64,000 nt of DNA, taken from positions 1,054,001 to 1,118,000 of the forward strand of contig LR134135.1 of the NCBI GenBank assembly GCA_900635465.1. The letters are read 5' to 3'. The stretch is from Lelliottia amnigena. GTDB taxonomy: Bacteria > Pseudomonadota > Gammaproteobacteria > Enterobacterales > Enterobacteriaceae. The stretch's first letter is position 1. The number at the start of each line of letters is the position of its first letter. The translations under genes were made by a program, and so were the position numbers. The notes below the pieces were generated by a model that saw nothing but the letters and a program-made list of their open reading frames with translations, did not search any database and had not been told where the DNA came from. Of this stretch, positions 38,896 through 48,517 are shown one piece after another.

Positions 38896-40009
38896 GCGGA
38901 CCGGAGAGGCTCAGCAGCGCAAACACAAGGCACAGCGCGCCGGTCAGCCAGGGCAGGCCATGCAGTGAAAACGTCATCGCAAAACCGCCCAACAGCGGCC
39001 CGGCCAGCGCGCCTGCGCCCCAGGCCACCGACATAGCGGCGTAAATCCCGGCCAGTTGCCCGCCTTTGAACCGTTCGCCTACCCAGGTAATCGCGACGGT
39101 ATAGATCCCCACGAAAATGCCGCCCCAGATAAACAGCATGACGTAAGAGAGCAGATGGAAGGCGAGAATATGCGGCCAGACAAATGCCAGGGCGGCGGCG
39201 ATAAAGGCCAGCGTGGTCATCAGTTTGAGTCGATCAACCCTGTCGGCCAGCCAGCCGATGGGGAGCTGTAAAAGGATGGCGCCAAACATCAGTACTGAAA
39301 TCAACAGCGCGGAGGCCGACTCGCTCCAGCCCAGTTTGATGGCATATAGCGAAAGAAAATTCATTCCCAGCACCTCCACGGCGGCATTCAGCACCGTGGC
39401 CATGATCGGAAGCGCGGCCAGTTTCAGGCTATTACCCAGCGTTTCGGGCTTTTCTTCGTGCCCTTCAACGCGGGGCATTCCGGAAGTGAAAATGAAAACG
39501 ATAGCCAGTGCAGCCAGAACGCTGGCGACGTAAAAGGCGAGATTCCCGTCGCTTCCGGTCCATGCCAGAATCAGCGGTCCGGTCGCAAATCCCAGCGACA
39601 TTCCGGCGGTGTAGAGCGCCAGCACTTTTCCTCTGGCGCGTTCAACCGTGCTGCCGTTAAGCCAGGTTTCGGTCTGCACCATAATGATTTCGCTAAACAA
39701 TCCCAGCCCCATTCGCAGCAAAAACCACATCGGGAACGAGACGACGCCGAACAGCATAAAAATCACCGTGATGGCGCAGAGCGACACCACGATCAGCGTC
39801 AGGGGACGGTATCGCCGGAACAAGGCGGGTAAAAACGGGGCAATCAGAAACACCCCGACGGCGTGCATGGCGGCATTAACGCCGATCGCGCTTTCGCTCA
39901 TCCCGGCGTTGAGCAGCTTAAAGGCGATCAACGGCGAGCTGAGTCCGTAGGTCAGGCTGAACACCGTGACCGAAAAGATCACCGCGATCAGTCGTTTATT
40001 GACTAACAT
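38879..40009 (-). CDS. MFS transporter, YcaD-like
   Basis: A 376-residue carrier with about twelve helices. The segments LNAGMSESAIGVNAAMHAVGVF, MVQTETWLNGSTVERARGKVLALY and MSLGFATGPLIL are typical of the YcaD-like group of small MFS proteins, whose substrates are unknown. Transcribed alone, convergent with the MipA-like gene. Confidence 0.85.
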   Translation of the reverse strand: MLVNKRLIAVIFSVTVFSLTYGLSSPLIAFKLLNAGMSESAIGVNAAMHAVGVFLIAPFLPALFRRYRPLTLIVVSLCAITVIFMLFGVVSFPMWFLLRMGLGLFSEIIMVQTETWLNGSTVERARGKVLALYTAGMSLGFATGPLILAWTGSDGNLAFYVASVLAALAIVFIFTSGMPRVEGHEEKPETLGNSLKLAALPIMATVLNAAVEVLGMNFLSLYAIKLGWSESASALLISVLMFGAILLQLPIGWLADRVDRLKLMTTLAFIAAALAFVWPHILAFHLLSYVMLFIWGGIFVGIYTVAITWVGERFKGGQLAGIYAAMSVAWGAGALAGPLLGGFAMTFSLHGLPWLTGALCLVFALLSLSGPLRSRS

Positions 40010-40176
40010 AAGCGGTATTCACCGATGTAGTAGAGAGACTGGGCCCCCACGGTTATCAATCAGCTGCGGTAGGCAATACTGCCGCCACGTTATCTTTCAT
40101 CTTTTTTATTGTCGTCCCGGTTTTGCGCGTTTTCCTAAGTGTAGAGTTCTATTTATCACTTGCCTGTCAAACGTGA

Positions 40177-40668
40177 TTATTCGTTCGTCGCGATGTCGCG
40201 CAGTGACTTTTTCGTTGGCGCTGTTTTGGTTTTGTTGCTGGCGTAAATAAAGCACAGCGCGAGGCCCAGGCACACAATCGCACCCAGACGGGTCATCGAA
40301 AACGGAATCGACGGATTGTGCAGCCAGCCAAAGTTATCGATCAGCATACTCATGGTCAATTGCCCGAAAATAACGGCGACGGTGGTGACCGCAGTACCAA
40401 TGCGCTGCACGGCGAGCACCATGATGACAATGTACGGCACGCCGAACATCGCCCCCAATAGTTGCCATTTCGGCACGTCCAGCAGGCTAACGCTGTGGGG
40501 AGATTCGAAGAAGAAAATCAGCAAGCCAGTGATCAACGCCCCGACGGAAAACGTCAGGAAAGCGCTCTTGAACACGCCAACTCGGCTGCCCAACTGCCCA
40601 TTGATGGCGGCCTGAATGCTAAGCATCGCGCCGCCGATGACAGCCAAAATAATCATAATAATCGTCAT
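40177..40668 (-). CDS. Half-size DMT-superfamily membrane protein (DUF606/YdcZ), second of a pair
   Basis: A 163-residue protein with five hydrophobic segments. The pattern GGAMLSIQAAINGQLGSRVG at the N terminus and GVPYIVIMVLAVQRIGTA in the middle is the DUF606 (YdcZ) signature, half the size of a ten-helix DMT transporter. It is preceded by a paralogue 8 bp away, so the pair probably forms a heterodimeric transporter. The C-terminal tail is hydrophilic and basic. Confidence 0.85.
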   Translation of the reverse strand: MTIIMIILAVIGGAMLSIQAAINGQLGSRVGVFKSAFLTFSVGALITGLLIFFFESPHSVSLLDVPKWQLLGAMFGVPYIVIMVLAVQRIGTAVTTVAVIFGQLTMSMLIDNFGWLHNPSIPFSMTRLGAIVCLGLALCFIYASNKTKTAPTKKSLRDIATNE

Positions 40669-40676
40669 CTGTTCCG

Positions 40677-41111
40677 TTATCCCTGAGCCACTAAAACCAG
40701 CGCAGCGATAATAAATATCAGTGCGATGATACGTTTAATGTCAATTTTCCGATGCGGCGTGCCGAGTAGCCCGAAGTGGTCGATAATCAGGCTCTTAAAC
40801 ACCTGACCGGCCAGCACGCCAATCATGGTCATCGCCACGCCAATCGCGGGTGTGGCGACGGTCAGAATGATGACGTAGACCGGGCCGAGCACGCCGCCCA
40901 GGAGCTGCCACGACGGTTGGGCGAAAAATGACGGGCTGTTGCGCGGGCTGAAAAAAAGCATAAGCAGAAAGGTCAGCGCCGCACCGACGCCAAACACGCT
41001 GAACGTTGCCCATAAATCACCGACTTCGCCGCCCAGCGGCCCCAGCAAGCCTGCTTCTACGGACAACCCCATGCCGCCCGCGATCACCATTAGAATTAAT
41101 ACAAGTTGCAT
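40677..41111 (-). CDS. Half-size DMT-superfamily membrane protein (DUF606/YdcZ), first of a pair
   Basis: A protein of about 144 residues when started at the Met at 41111 (an upstream start at 41126 adds five residues). The GGMGLSVEAGLLGPLGGEVG and GPVYVIILTVATPAIGVA motifs mirror those of the next gene. About five helices. It is divergent from a LysR gene 83-98 bp away, which is the expected regulator. The substrate is unknown; members may export small metabolites. Confidence 0.83.
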   Translation of the reverse strand: MQLVLILMVIAGGMGLSVEAGLLGPLGGEVGDLWATFSVFGVGAALTFLLMLFFSPRNSPSFFAQPSWQLLGGVLGPVYVIILTVATPAIGVAMTMIGVLAGQVFKSLIIDHFGLLGTPHRKIDIKRIIALIFIIAALVLVAQG

Positions 41112-41209
41112 AACATACCGTCTCACGTTGTTGAGCCGGGAAGACTACGGCGAAACATCCATGAGAAAAATGCCATAATGCGATAAACACCTGTGCAGGA
41201 AATGCATCA

Positions 41210-42163
41210 ATGTACGATTTCGCTAACATCAGTATCCGCTGGCTACGCTTGTTTATTGACGTGTATGAGACGCAGAATTTTTCTGTGGTGGCGCGGCGCG
41301 AAGGGATTTCAGCGTCCCAGGTTTCGCGCGTTATTCATCAGCTTGAAGATGCGATCGGCCAGCAGCTTTTCTATCGCAATACCCGCGCGGTGATGCCGAC
41401 TGAAAGTGGCCATCTCTTCGTCCGCTATGCGCGAACCGTGACGGGGAGCCTGGAGGACGCGCGGCGTGAACTCGATGAACGCACCCGTGAGCCGTCCGGG
41501 TTGATCCGCATGAATGCGCCGGTGTTTTTTGGGCAGCGGCATGTCGCCCCCTGGCTGCCCGCGCTGGCAGAACGCTATCCCCGACTGAACCTGGATCTGA
41601 CGCTGACGGACGATTATATCGATCCGCACAAGGATGCTGCCGACGTGATTTTTCGCATCGGTGAGCTGACGGATTCCTCCTTCCACGCGCGTGTTTTCGG
41701 CCAGCAGTTTTACCATCTGGCCGCGTCACCGGCGTATGTGCAAAAGCATGGTGCACCCACAGCGCCCGCCGATTTGGCTCGACATCAATGCCTTGTCTAT
41801 CGCGGATCTTCCGGGCCAAACCGCTGGCTGGCGCGTCAACCGGGTGGGGCGTGGGTGCATTATCCCGTTACTCCGCTGTTGTCTTCCAATAATGCGGAAA
41901 CGCTGCTCATCGCGGCGCTGGGGGGAATGGGCATCGTGCTTTTCCCGGACTGGTTGATTGGCGAGCGGTTACAGCGCGGTGAGCTGGTGGCATTGTTGCC
42001 GGAGAGAGAGACCTCAATTAAGACGGAGCCGCAGAGTATTGCCGCGATTTATCCCCATACGCGTCACCCGCCGTTGAACGTCAGGGCGGTGATTGATTAC
42101 TTCGTCGAAGCGTTCGGTACGCCGCTTTACTGGCAATCCGATGGCGGAAAAAACAGAGCCTGA
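41210..42163 (+). CDS. LysR-family transcriptional regulator
   Basis: A 317-residue regulator: N-terminal winged helix (IRWLRLFIDVYETQNFSVVARREGISASQVSRVIHQLEDAIGQQLF, read in pieces at residues 9-54) and an effector-binding domain (GLIRMNAPVFFGQRHVAPWLPAL; NAETLLIAALGGMGIVLFPDWL). It is divergently transcribed from the paired DUF606 genes, the classic LysR arrangement, so it probably controls them. Confidence 0.9.
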   Translation: MYDFANISIRWLRLFIDVYETQNFSVVARREGISASQVSRVIHQLEDAIGQQLFYRNTRAVMPTESGHLFVRYARTVTGSLEDARRELDERTREPSGLIRMNAPVFFGQRHVAPWLPALAERYPRLNLDLTLTDDYIDPHKDAADVIFRIGELTDSSFHARVFGQQFYHLAASPAYVQKHGAPTAPADLARHQCLVYRGSSGPNRWLARQPGGAWVHYPVTPLLSSNNAETLLIAALGGMGIVLFPDWLIGERLQRGELVALLPERETSIKTEPQSIAAIYPHTRHPPLNVRAVIDYFVEAFGTPLYWQSDGGKNRA

Positions 42164-42283
42164 CGCGCGCCATTCGCGCCCGGCATTCCGAAAGCTGCTG
42201 CGCGCACGGGTCCTGTAAAGTGGTACAGTCTCCACAATAGCAGGTATAATCCCACGCATTATTCACCAGGTTTAGAAGCGAAA

Positions 42284-42823
42284 ATGACAAAACTTACCTT
42301 ACAAGAGCAGATGCTAAAAGCGGGTCTGGTCACCAGCAAAAAAATGGCCAAAGTCCAGAGAACCGCGAAAAAGTCTCGCGTTCAGGCCCGTGAGGCAAGA
42401 GAGGCTGTGGAAGAAAATAAAAAGTCACAGCTTGAGCGTGATAAACAGCTGAGCGAACAGCAAAAACTGGCTGTGTTATCGAAAGAATATAAAGCTCAGG
42501 TTAAACAGCTTATTGAAATGAATAAAATTACCGATGCAAAGGGTGAGATTGGTTTTAACTTCACCGACGGTAATTTAATTAAAAAAGTGTTTGTCGATAA
42601 GACTACGCAGGCGCAGTTGATCAGCGGTCGCCTGGCGATTGCGCGTCTGACCACGGATAAAAATGGCGAGAGCGAATATGCCATTATTCCTGCGGTCGTG
42701 GCCGATAAAATTGCCCAGCGCGATGCGAACAGCATTGTGTTAAACAGTGCGCTGAGTCAGGAAGAGCAGGACGAAGAAGATCCGTATGCTGACTTTAAAG
42801 TGCCTGACGATTTGATGTGGTAA
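42284..42823 (+). CDS. yaiL: YaiL, DUF2058 nucleoprotein/polynucleotide-associated protein
   Basis: A 179-residue soluble protein with a highly charged N-terminal helix (LQEQMLKAGLVTSKKMAKVQRTAKKSRVQAREAREAVEENKK, in pieces) and a C-terminal globular part (GEIGFNFTDGNLIKKVFVD; DPYADFKVPDDLMW). This matches E. coli YaiL in length and ends. The basic coiled region suggests nucleic-acid or ribosome contact; the function is not established. Confidence 0.82.
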   Translation: MTKLTLQEQMLKAGLVTSKKMAKVQRTAKKSRVQAREAREAVEENKKSQLERDKQLSEQQKLAVLSKEYKAQVKQLIEMNKITDAKGEIGFNFTDGNLIKKVFVDKTTQAQLISGRLAIARLTTDKNGESEYAIIPAVVADKIAQRDANSIVLNSALSQEEQDEEDPYADFKVPDDLMW

Positions 42824-42937
42824 GTCGCATTTATTGAATGTGCGCATCACATCGCTAGTCCGCGAAACACACATTTTTGTCTGTCCTGAAAACCGCGCCG
42901 AATCGCTTTCGGCGCAGCGTGAGTCTTATCTTCGCGT

Positions 42938-43636
42938 TTAAAACGGACTGGCATTTTGCGCGTTGATCGTCTCTTTGCTGATGGGATGAACAAAGCGCAG
43001 TTCACTGGCGTGCAGCATCAGCCGTGGCGTCTCTTCGGTCCCTGGCAGTAGCAGACCGCCATACAGATCACAGCCCAGAATCGGATGGCCCAACTGCTGA
43101 CAGTGAATGCGCAGTTGATGGGTACGCCCGGTCTCTGGAGTCAGCTCAACTCGCGTCAGCGGCAATTCCGTCCCGTCTTCCCCTGCACGATACAAACGCT
43201 CAATGACCCGATAGCGGGAGCGAGCAGGCTTGCCGGTGATGGCGCAAATCGACATCAGCGGGAACAGTGCCGGATCTTTGGCTATCGGCGCGTCGATCAC
43301 GCCTTCATTGTTCTCGAAATGCCCGCAGAGCAGAGCGCTGTATTTTTTGGTCACGGTACGCTGGCTGAACTGCTGGCAGAGTGCGGCATTGATCGCCTTG
43401 TTGCGGGCGATCACCATCAACCCGGACGTGCCGAAATCCAGCCGATGAATAAGCGTGCAGCCAGGAAAGATCTTTACCAGCCGATAATGCACCGAATCGA
43501 GATTTTGCGGATTTTTCCCCGAAAGGCTCAGCAGTCCACTGGGTTTATTGATCAGCACCAGATGCTCATCCTGATAGAGGATCTCTATCGTGTCATGGCA
43601 CGGCGGGGCAATAAAGGTATCGAGAAGGGTAGACAT
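42938..43636 (-). CDS. RluA-family RNA pseudouridine synthase
   Basis: A 232-residue enzyme with the family's catalytic motif HRLDFGTSGLMV (catalytic Asp at about residue 66), the LVLINKPSGLLS opening motif, PETGRTHQLRIH and LMLHASELRFVHP. There is no S4 domain, as in RluA itself, but the sequence differs enough from E. coli RluA (219 residues) to be a paralogue. It isomerises uridine to pseudouridine in rRNA or tRNA; the target site is unknown. Confidence 0.9.
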   Translation of the reverse strand: MSTLLDTFIAPPCHDTIEILYQDEHLVLINKPSGLLSLSGKNPQNLDSVHYRLVKIFPGCTLIHRLDFGTSGLMVIARNKAINAALCQQFSQRTVTKKYSALLCGHFENNEGVIDAPIAKDPALFPLMSICAITGKPARSRYRVIERLYRAGEDGTELPLTRVELTPETGRTHQLRIHCQQLGHPILGCDLYGGLLLPGTEETPRLMLHASELRFVHPISKETINAQNASPF

Positions 43637-43849
43637 CGGGCTGTCCGGATGACGAGTGGGAGCGGATCATAACCATTTTTCAGCCGACTGGCGAATCGGA
43701 CTGTCGCCTTCTTGATAAGGCTATCCCCTCGCGCAGCAGAAAATTATTGTCCACACTTAAGCCAAAGGCGTGGTCTGCGCAGGCATTGTGCTTTAAACTG
43801 CGCGCTGCAAAAATTGAGATGATGAACGATTAATTAGGCGGTAATGGCG

Positions 43850-44329
43850 ATGAACGGAACAATCACAACCTGGTTTGAAGACAAAGGTTTTGGATTTATC
43901 AAAGATGAAAACGGGGATAACCGTTATTTTCATGTGATTAAGGTCGCCAACCCAGAGCTTATCAAAAAAGATGCCGCCGTGACGTTCGAACCGACGACCA
44001 ATAATAAAGGGCTGTCGGCGTTTGCGGTGAAAGTCATACCCGAAAGCAAATACATCTATATCGCTGGCGAGAAAATCAAGCTCACGTCCATCAAGTCCTT
44101 CGTGGTGTATAGCGAAGAAGTGCCTGTTGAAACCCGCATTGATAAACAGAACGCCGTGCTGTCAGTGGGCATCCTGATGAGCAGCATCAGCCCGAAATCT
44201 GCTGGTGCCAAACCGGGTGAAATGCGCTCGCTGAAAAAACTGGCGATCACCACCTTCCAGGGCTCGACGCTCATTTTCACCGCCGATGAGATAGACATCG
44301 ACGCCACGGTAAAAATGCTCAATCTCTGA
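43850..44329 (+). CDS. Cold-shock-domain protein with an extra C-terminal domain
   Basis: A 159-residue protein. The first about 65 residues form a cold-shock OB fold (MNGTITTWFEDKGFGFIKDENGDNRYFHV, in which GFGFI and YFHV are the RNA-binding RNP motifs). The remaining about 90 residues (IAGEKIKLTSIKSFVVYSEE, ILMSSISP, KLAITTFQGSTLIFTADEIDIDATVKML) form a separate beta-rich unit not found in CspA. That unit resembles a small PH-like module by its strand pattern only. The ATG at 43850 is the conserved start; 43844 is an alternative. Probably an RNA-binding protein. Confidence 0.75.
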   Translation: MNGTITTWFEDKGFGFIKDENGDNRYFHVIKVANPELIKKDAAVTFEPTTNNKGLSAFAVKVIPESKYIYIAGEKIKLTSIKSFVVYSEEVPVETRIDKQNAVLSVGILMSSISPKSAGAKPGEMRSLKKLAITTFQGSTLIFTADEIDIDATVKMLNL

Positions 44330-44413
44330 ACCCCTTCAGGCTGACCTGTGCCGAAATCCTGCTGCAAACGTGTGCAGAATTTCGGCACCGCTGATTGAAC
44401 GCGGGAGTGGCTA

Positions 44414-44873
44414 TCAGGCCGCCTGCGTGACAGACGACTCTCTTACAAACTCCGCCAGCAGCCAGACCATATCGTGCAGCAATCCTGTTAACGATTTCTC
44501 TACGCTTGCAGAAAGTGTTCCCCCCCTGAATAGCCTGCACTAACGCCTGCGCATATTCCACCTGTGTGGCGGTGTTCTGCCAGCAGTCCGGCGCGCAGGA
44601 GTCGATTTTTTCGCCTTCAAGAAGATGCTTAACAAGATAAGGCGAGAGATCGCTATCGCAGAGCGCATGCAGCTGACCGAGTGCATCCAGCAAACGGCCG
44701 CACAGCGCACGACGTGTTTCTGCATCGTCGGTTTCAACCAGGACGCTGACAAACGCGGCGCAGGCGTCGGCGATCTGCAGTGAATCGGCGGAGGCGGGAA
44801 GCGACAGCGCAAGCAATTGATGAGTGAAACTGTCAGCGGATTGTGAAGTAGGCAAAGTTGGAATAATCGCCAT
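44414..44873 (-). CDS. Hypothetical 152-residue helical protein (frame broken once)
   Basis: Starts at ATG 44873 with AAGGAAA upstream. The C7 run 44520-44526 has one base too many for a continuous frame. Correction joins ...QALVQAIQGGTLSASVEK to SLTGLLHDMVWLLAEFVRESS and ends in QAA at 44414. The protein is alanine- and leucine-rich, helical and without signal or membrane segment, and has several cysteines (CAAF, LCGRLL, LCDSD, SCAPDCW). I do not recognise the family. Confidence 0.6.
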
Positions 44874-45216
44874 GTGGTTTTCCTTTTGAGTAAATATCTC
44901 CTGACCACCACACGAGTTACGACGCTCAGGGATGGTAGCGCTGACGGAGGTAGGAATACCGTACACGATAAAAACGGCCAGCTTTTCGGCTGCTCCACCA
45001 GCGCCGCCATGATTTTAATGGGACAAGCACTGTTGCGACAAACATTGTCGTATCGTGAAGTCTGGGTTCCTACACCCGATTGCGAATGTGCCGCAATGCA
45101 CGCACTTTACGACCCTGAAATGGCAAAGAAAAGGCATTACACAAGGTAACTTTTTGGTTTGCGAGGCGTCTTCCAGAATCGTGCGCGGTTGAGTCTTTTT
45201 AGCGGGTAAAGAGGAT
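44874..45216. other. Intergenic stretch with no supported gene
   Basis: About 340 bp. The open frame at 44874-45149 has no ribosome-binding site and no recognisable product. The sequence around 44900-45010 resembles leader segments often seen before small phage-derived genes, but this is only an impression. Confidence 0.35.
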
Positions 45217-45238
45217 ACCGGAGCCATCGGGCTCCGGT
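45217..45238 (-). terminator. Hairpin after the catecholate-type receptor gene
   Basis: ACCGGAGCC-ATCG-GGCTCCGGT, a perfect 9-bp stem about 20 bp beyond the receptor stop. On the minus strand it is followed by a pyrimidine-rich tract rather than a clean T run. Confidence 0.6.
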
Positions 45239-45255
45239 AGAGGGGAGAGGGGAGG

Positions 45256-47254
45256 TTAGAATTCGTAGCGAGCGCCTAAGTTATAACGGCGGCCTTCCAG
45301 CAGCGCCGACTGGTTATATGTGGTGGTGTAAATCGGGTTAGCATCGAACAGGTTGTTAATCCCGGTCATCAGCGTGATGTTCTTATTCAGATGGTAGCGA
45401 GCCCCCAAATCCACCAGCGCATAAGCTTCTGTCGAACTGGATTTGCCAATGTCCGGCGAATTGCTGCGCCAGCTTGATTTGGTCCACAACTCCAGATCGT
45501 TCAGCACGTTCCAGGTGAGTGAAACGTTAGCCATGCTGGTCGGGAAGTCACTCAGCGCATAGCCTTTATAATCACCGCTTTTCTGCTCGCTGTGCGTGTA
45601 GGTGTAGTTGGCGTTGGCTCTCAGTGAGGCGGTCACCTGCCAGTCACCGTTAAGCTCAATACCATAGATTTCCGCATCGCTGACGTTAAAGTACTGGAAA
45701 ACGCTTTCCGCGACATAACCGTTGTATTGACATTTCTGCGTGGCGGTTTGAGTACAGATGGTTTTGTCGCTGATCTTGTCTTTGAATTTGGTGTAGAAAA
45801 GGGTCGCATCAAGTGCCAGCGCATCTTGCTGCCAGTACACGCCCATCTCGGTATTAACGCTTTGTTCGGGTTTCAGATCGTCATTACCGATGCTAATTTC
45901 TGAATAGGGATAACGACCATAAACGCTGGTAAAGCCTTCATTATTCTCACGTAAATCCGGTTTCTTATAGCCAGCAGACACGCCGCCTTTCAGCGCCCAG
46001 TTTTCGTCAATAGTCCAGTTGCCGTAAAGCTTTGGAGTAACGTGGTAGCCAAAATAGCTGTCGTGATCCAGACGAGCGGAGGTGGTCAACGTGAAGTCAG
46101 GCACCATCATCCACGCATCTTCGGCAAACAGCGCCCAACCATTGCGGGTGATTTTACTGACCGGCGTGACGCCAGGCGCTTCTTTGTCCTCGATGCCAAA
46201 GGTGTCATCCAGCTCATTGCGCGTCCAGTTTGCGCCAAGCGTGAGCTTGTGATCGCCCAGCGAGAAAGTGTTCGCGCTGTTGGCTTCAACGTTACGTTGC
46301 TCGATAAACTGCGAGCTCATCCCCGGGACGCGATATTCCGTTTTGGCTTTTTCGTAACTGATGTAGTTCTTCACTTCCAGCAAATCATCGCCATACCACG
46401 CATGCTGGGAAAGCGATGCCGCATCGCGGTCAAAGCCCCAATACCATTGCTTATTGTTATGTGATTTTTCCTGATTACCTTTTGTGACGTTCAGATCCCA
46501 CAGCTGGGTATTGGTCGGTGACATGGCGATCGTCGCATCCAGATTTCCGGCTTCATGCTTCACAAAGCGTTCATCCGACTGGCTGTCATCATCACGTCGA
46601 TCCAGATAATCCGCGGCCACGCTGACGCCGAGCTTGCCGGGGATAATCGGGCCCATTAAGAAGGCATTGGTCTGGTTAGTGTTACCGTATTCGCTCTTTT
46701 CCTGCAGGAAATAGTTGTTTTCCAGCACCCCAGTCCAGGTTTCCAGGTTATAGGCTTTTTTAGTGATGACGTTGACCACGCCGCCAATGGAGTCAGAACC
46801 ATACAGAGAAGACATCGGCCCACGGATCACTTCGATGCGCTCGATGGCCGCGATTGGCGGCATAAAGGCCGCTTCTGTCCCAATATGGTGTCCGTAAGGA
46901 CGCGATTCGCGGGTGGCTTGTTTAATGCCGTTGACCATGTACGACGTGTAGGTGGAATCCATGCCGCGCATCTGTACGTCACCGGTTGCCAGGCTTCCGT
47001 GGCCATTGCCGACCAGCACGCCCGGCATCTCACGAAGCGCTTCCGTAACGTTCTGATTCGAGCGGGTATTAAGTTCCTTTTCATTGACGACAGAAATGGT
47101 TGCCGGGGCTTCGCGGCGTTCCTGGCTGAAACCGGTCGCGGTGACCACAATCTGATCTTCATTGAGTGGTGCGTTCTCTGCGGCATAAACAGCGGCCGGG
47201 GGAGGCGGTCAGGGCGAGCGCAACCGCCACCGCCGTGCGTGTCTGAATTATCAC
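45256..47254 (-). CDS. TonB-dependent receptor, CirA-like (frame broken in signal peptide)
   Basis: Outer-membrane receptor. The frame opens at a GTG at 47254 with AAGGA upstream and codes for a Sec signal (VIIQTRTAVAVALALTASP...). The G run 47198-47202 has one base too many. Corrected, the signal continues AAVYAAENAPLNEDQIVVTAT, with a TonB-box-like DQIVVTA. The plug contains VTEALREMPGVLV, ERIEVIRGPMSSLYGSDSIGGVVN (in two pieces) and the barrel ends RRYNLGARYEF. Length 665 residues, as for CirA/FepA-type receptors of catecholate siderophores. The specificity is inferred. It is the second gene of a Fur-controlled pair with a YncE-like propeller, 10 bp apart. Confidence 0.88.
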
Positions 47255-47264
47255 AACAGAATCC

Positions 47265-48322
47265 TTAGAATTGGGTTAAATCAATCTTGAGCACGTAATC
47301 CGCTTCTTTCGCTTTTTCGTCCTGTTTAACGCTGACATACAGCGTTTGGCCGTCGGCAGAGAGCACGAGGCTGTTAGGCATTGCGGCGGTTTTAATGGTG
47401 TGTTTCACGGCATAGCTGTTCGCGTCGACAACGCTGATTTGGTGAGCGTTGCGGTGGGTAACGTAGATCTCGTTGCGCGCAGGGTGATAAACCACGGCGA
47501 TGGAGTTCGGCGAAGGGATACGGTGGATAAGCTTGCCGGAATCCAGTTCGACAACCAGCACATCAGCGGTGTTGGTATCGGCGATATAGCCCACACCTTT
47601 GGCCGTGTTCAGGGCAATATTCAGGAAGTAATGTTCAGGGTCAGCAGGATCGACCTTGACGCGTTTGAGGGTTTTGGACGTTTTGCCGTCGAGCGTAACC
47701 AGCTCGCCAGTTCCGGTCACCACGTAAACGTTGTCACCCACTTCATCCACCGCAAAGCCGACGGGCTCTAGCTTCTCAATTGTCTCTGCAAGCTGTTGTT
47801 TTTGCGTATCGACAACCCACAGCAGGCCTTTGCCCTTGCTGCCAATTCCGGAGACGTACAGACGATGATGTTTTTATCCAGCACCACTTCGCGCACGTGC
47901 GCTTTTCGATCTGGATTTGAATCATCACTTAGCTGAATGGTTTTGATCGCTGTGTTGGTGCGAGTATCAAGCAGGGTGACTGACCCTTCCATCGCGTTAC
48001 CGAGATACAGAATGTGATTTGCTTCATCCAGAGCGACGGCAAAGGTGCGGCGTTCAGTCGCGATTTTTTGATCGATCTGCAGGGAATCGGCATTCAGAAG
48101 GAAAACCAGACCGGCCTTTTTGTCTGCGTCAAAAGAGGGTGCGGACGCCGCGTACAGCGCCTTTTGCGCGTTATCATATGCCAGTTCGTAAACGCCATGC
48201 CCCAGCGGTTGCGACTGAAAATCCTTATCGGTGAATTGCTTAGCGAACACTGCGCCAGAGTGGATCGCCATTGAGAGGGCCAGCGCACAGTAGGTGGTTT
48301 TTTTTAGCGTTGAGGTGATCAT
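47265..48322 (-). CDS. YncE-like periplasmic beta-propeller protein (frame broken once)
   Basis: A signal peptide (ITSTLKKTTYCALALSMAIHSGAVFA) without lipobox is followed by propeller repeats (QKALYAASAPS; NHILYLGNAMEGS; GDNVYVVTGTGEL; KGVGYIADTNTAD; RNEIYVTHRNAHQ; DGQTLYVSVKQDE). The T run 47871-47875 (an A run on the coding strand) lacks one base; correction reads VREVVLDKKHHRLYVSGIGS and gives 352 residues, against 353 for E. coli YncE. Unlike the paralogue at 5 kb it appears to be a soluble periplasmic protein. It precedes a TonB-dependent receptor and is preceded by a strong Fur box. Confidence 0.86.
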
Positions 48323-48358
48323 GTCATTTTTCTTTACAGTTGCTTACGTAACGAAAAA

Positions 48359-48382
48359 TGATAATGAAAATGTATATCATTT
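48359..48382. promoter_or_regulatory. Fur box upstream of the second YncE-like/receptor operon
   Basis: TGATAATGAAAATG followed by TATATCATTT gives overlapping matches to the GATAAT-ATTATC repeats of Fur sites. It is centred about 45 bp upstream of the propeller gene start. Confidence 0.75.
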
Positions 48383-48479
48383 ACAATTGTAAATAGTTAT
48401 CAAAATGCCTACCAATTTTCGTCTTGCGATCGGAAACCGGTTTAAGGGAAACGGGAAAGGTGATTGGGGGATAAAGAAA

Positions 48480-48503
48480 GCCGGGCGGCTGAACCTGCCC
48501 GGC
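48480..48503 (-). terminator. Intrinsic terminator of the ABC transporter operon
   Basis: GCCGGGC (48480-48486) pairs with GCCCGGC (48497-48503); on the minus strand the stem is followed by TTTCTTTA. It lies 15 bp past the last ATPase gene. Confidence 0.75.
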
Positions 48504-48517
48504 TTGAAGGCAACGCG

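Noticed and set aside
44874..45149. Plus-strand frame of 91 codons
   Set aside because: No ribosome-binding site, no recognised product, and it overlaps the promoter region of the 44.4-44.9 kb gene.
44520..47202. Phase variation through the C7 run (44520-44526) or the G5 run in the receptor signal peptide
   Set aside because: Possible in principle, but at least eighteen other homopolymer indels, many in genes where switching makes little sense, favour sequencing error.
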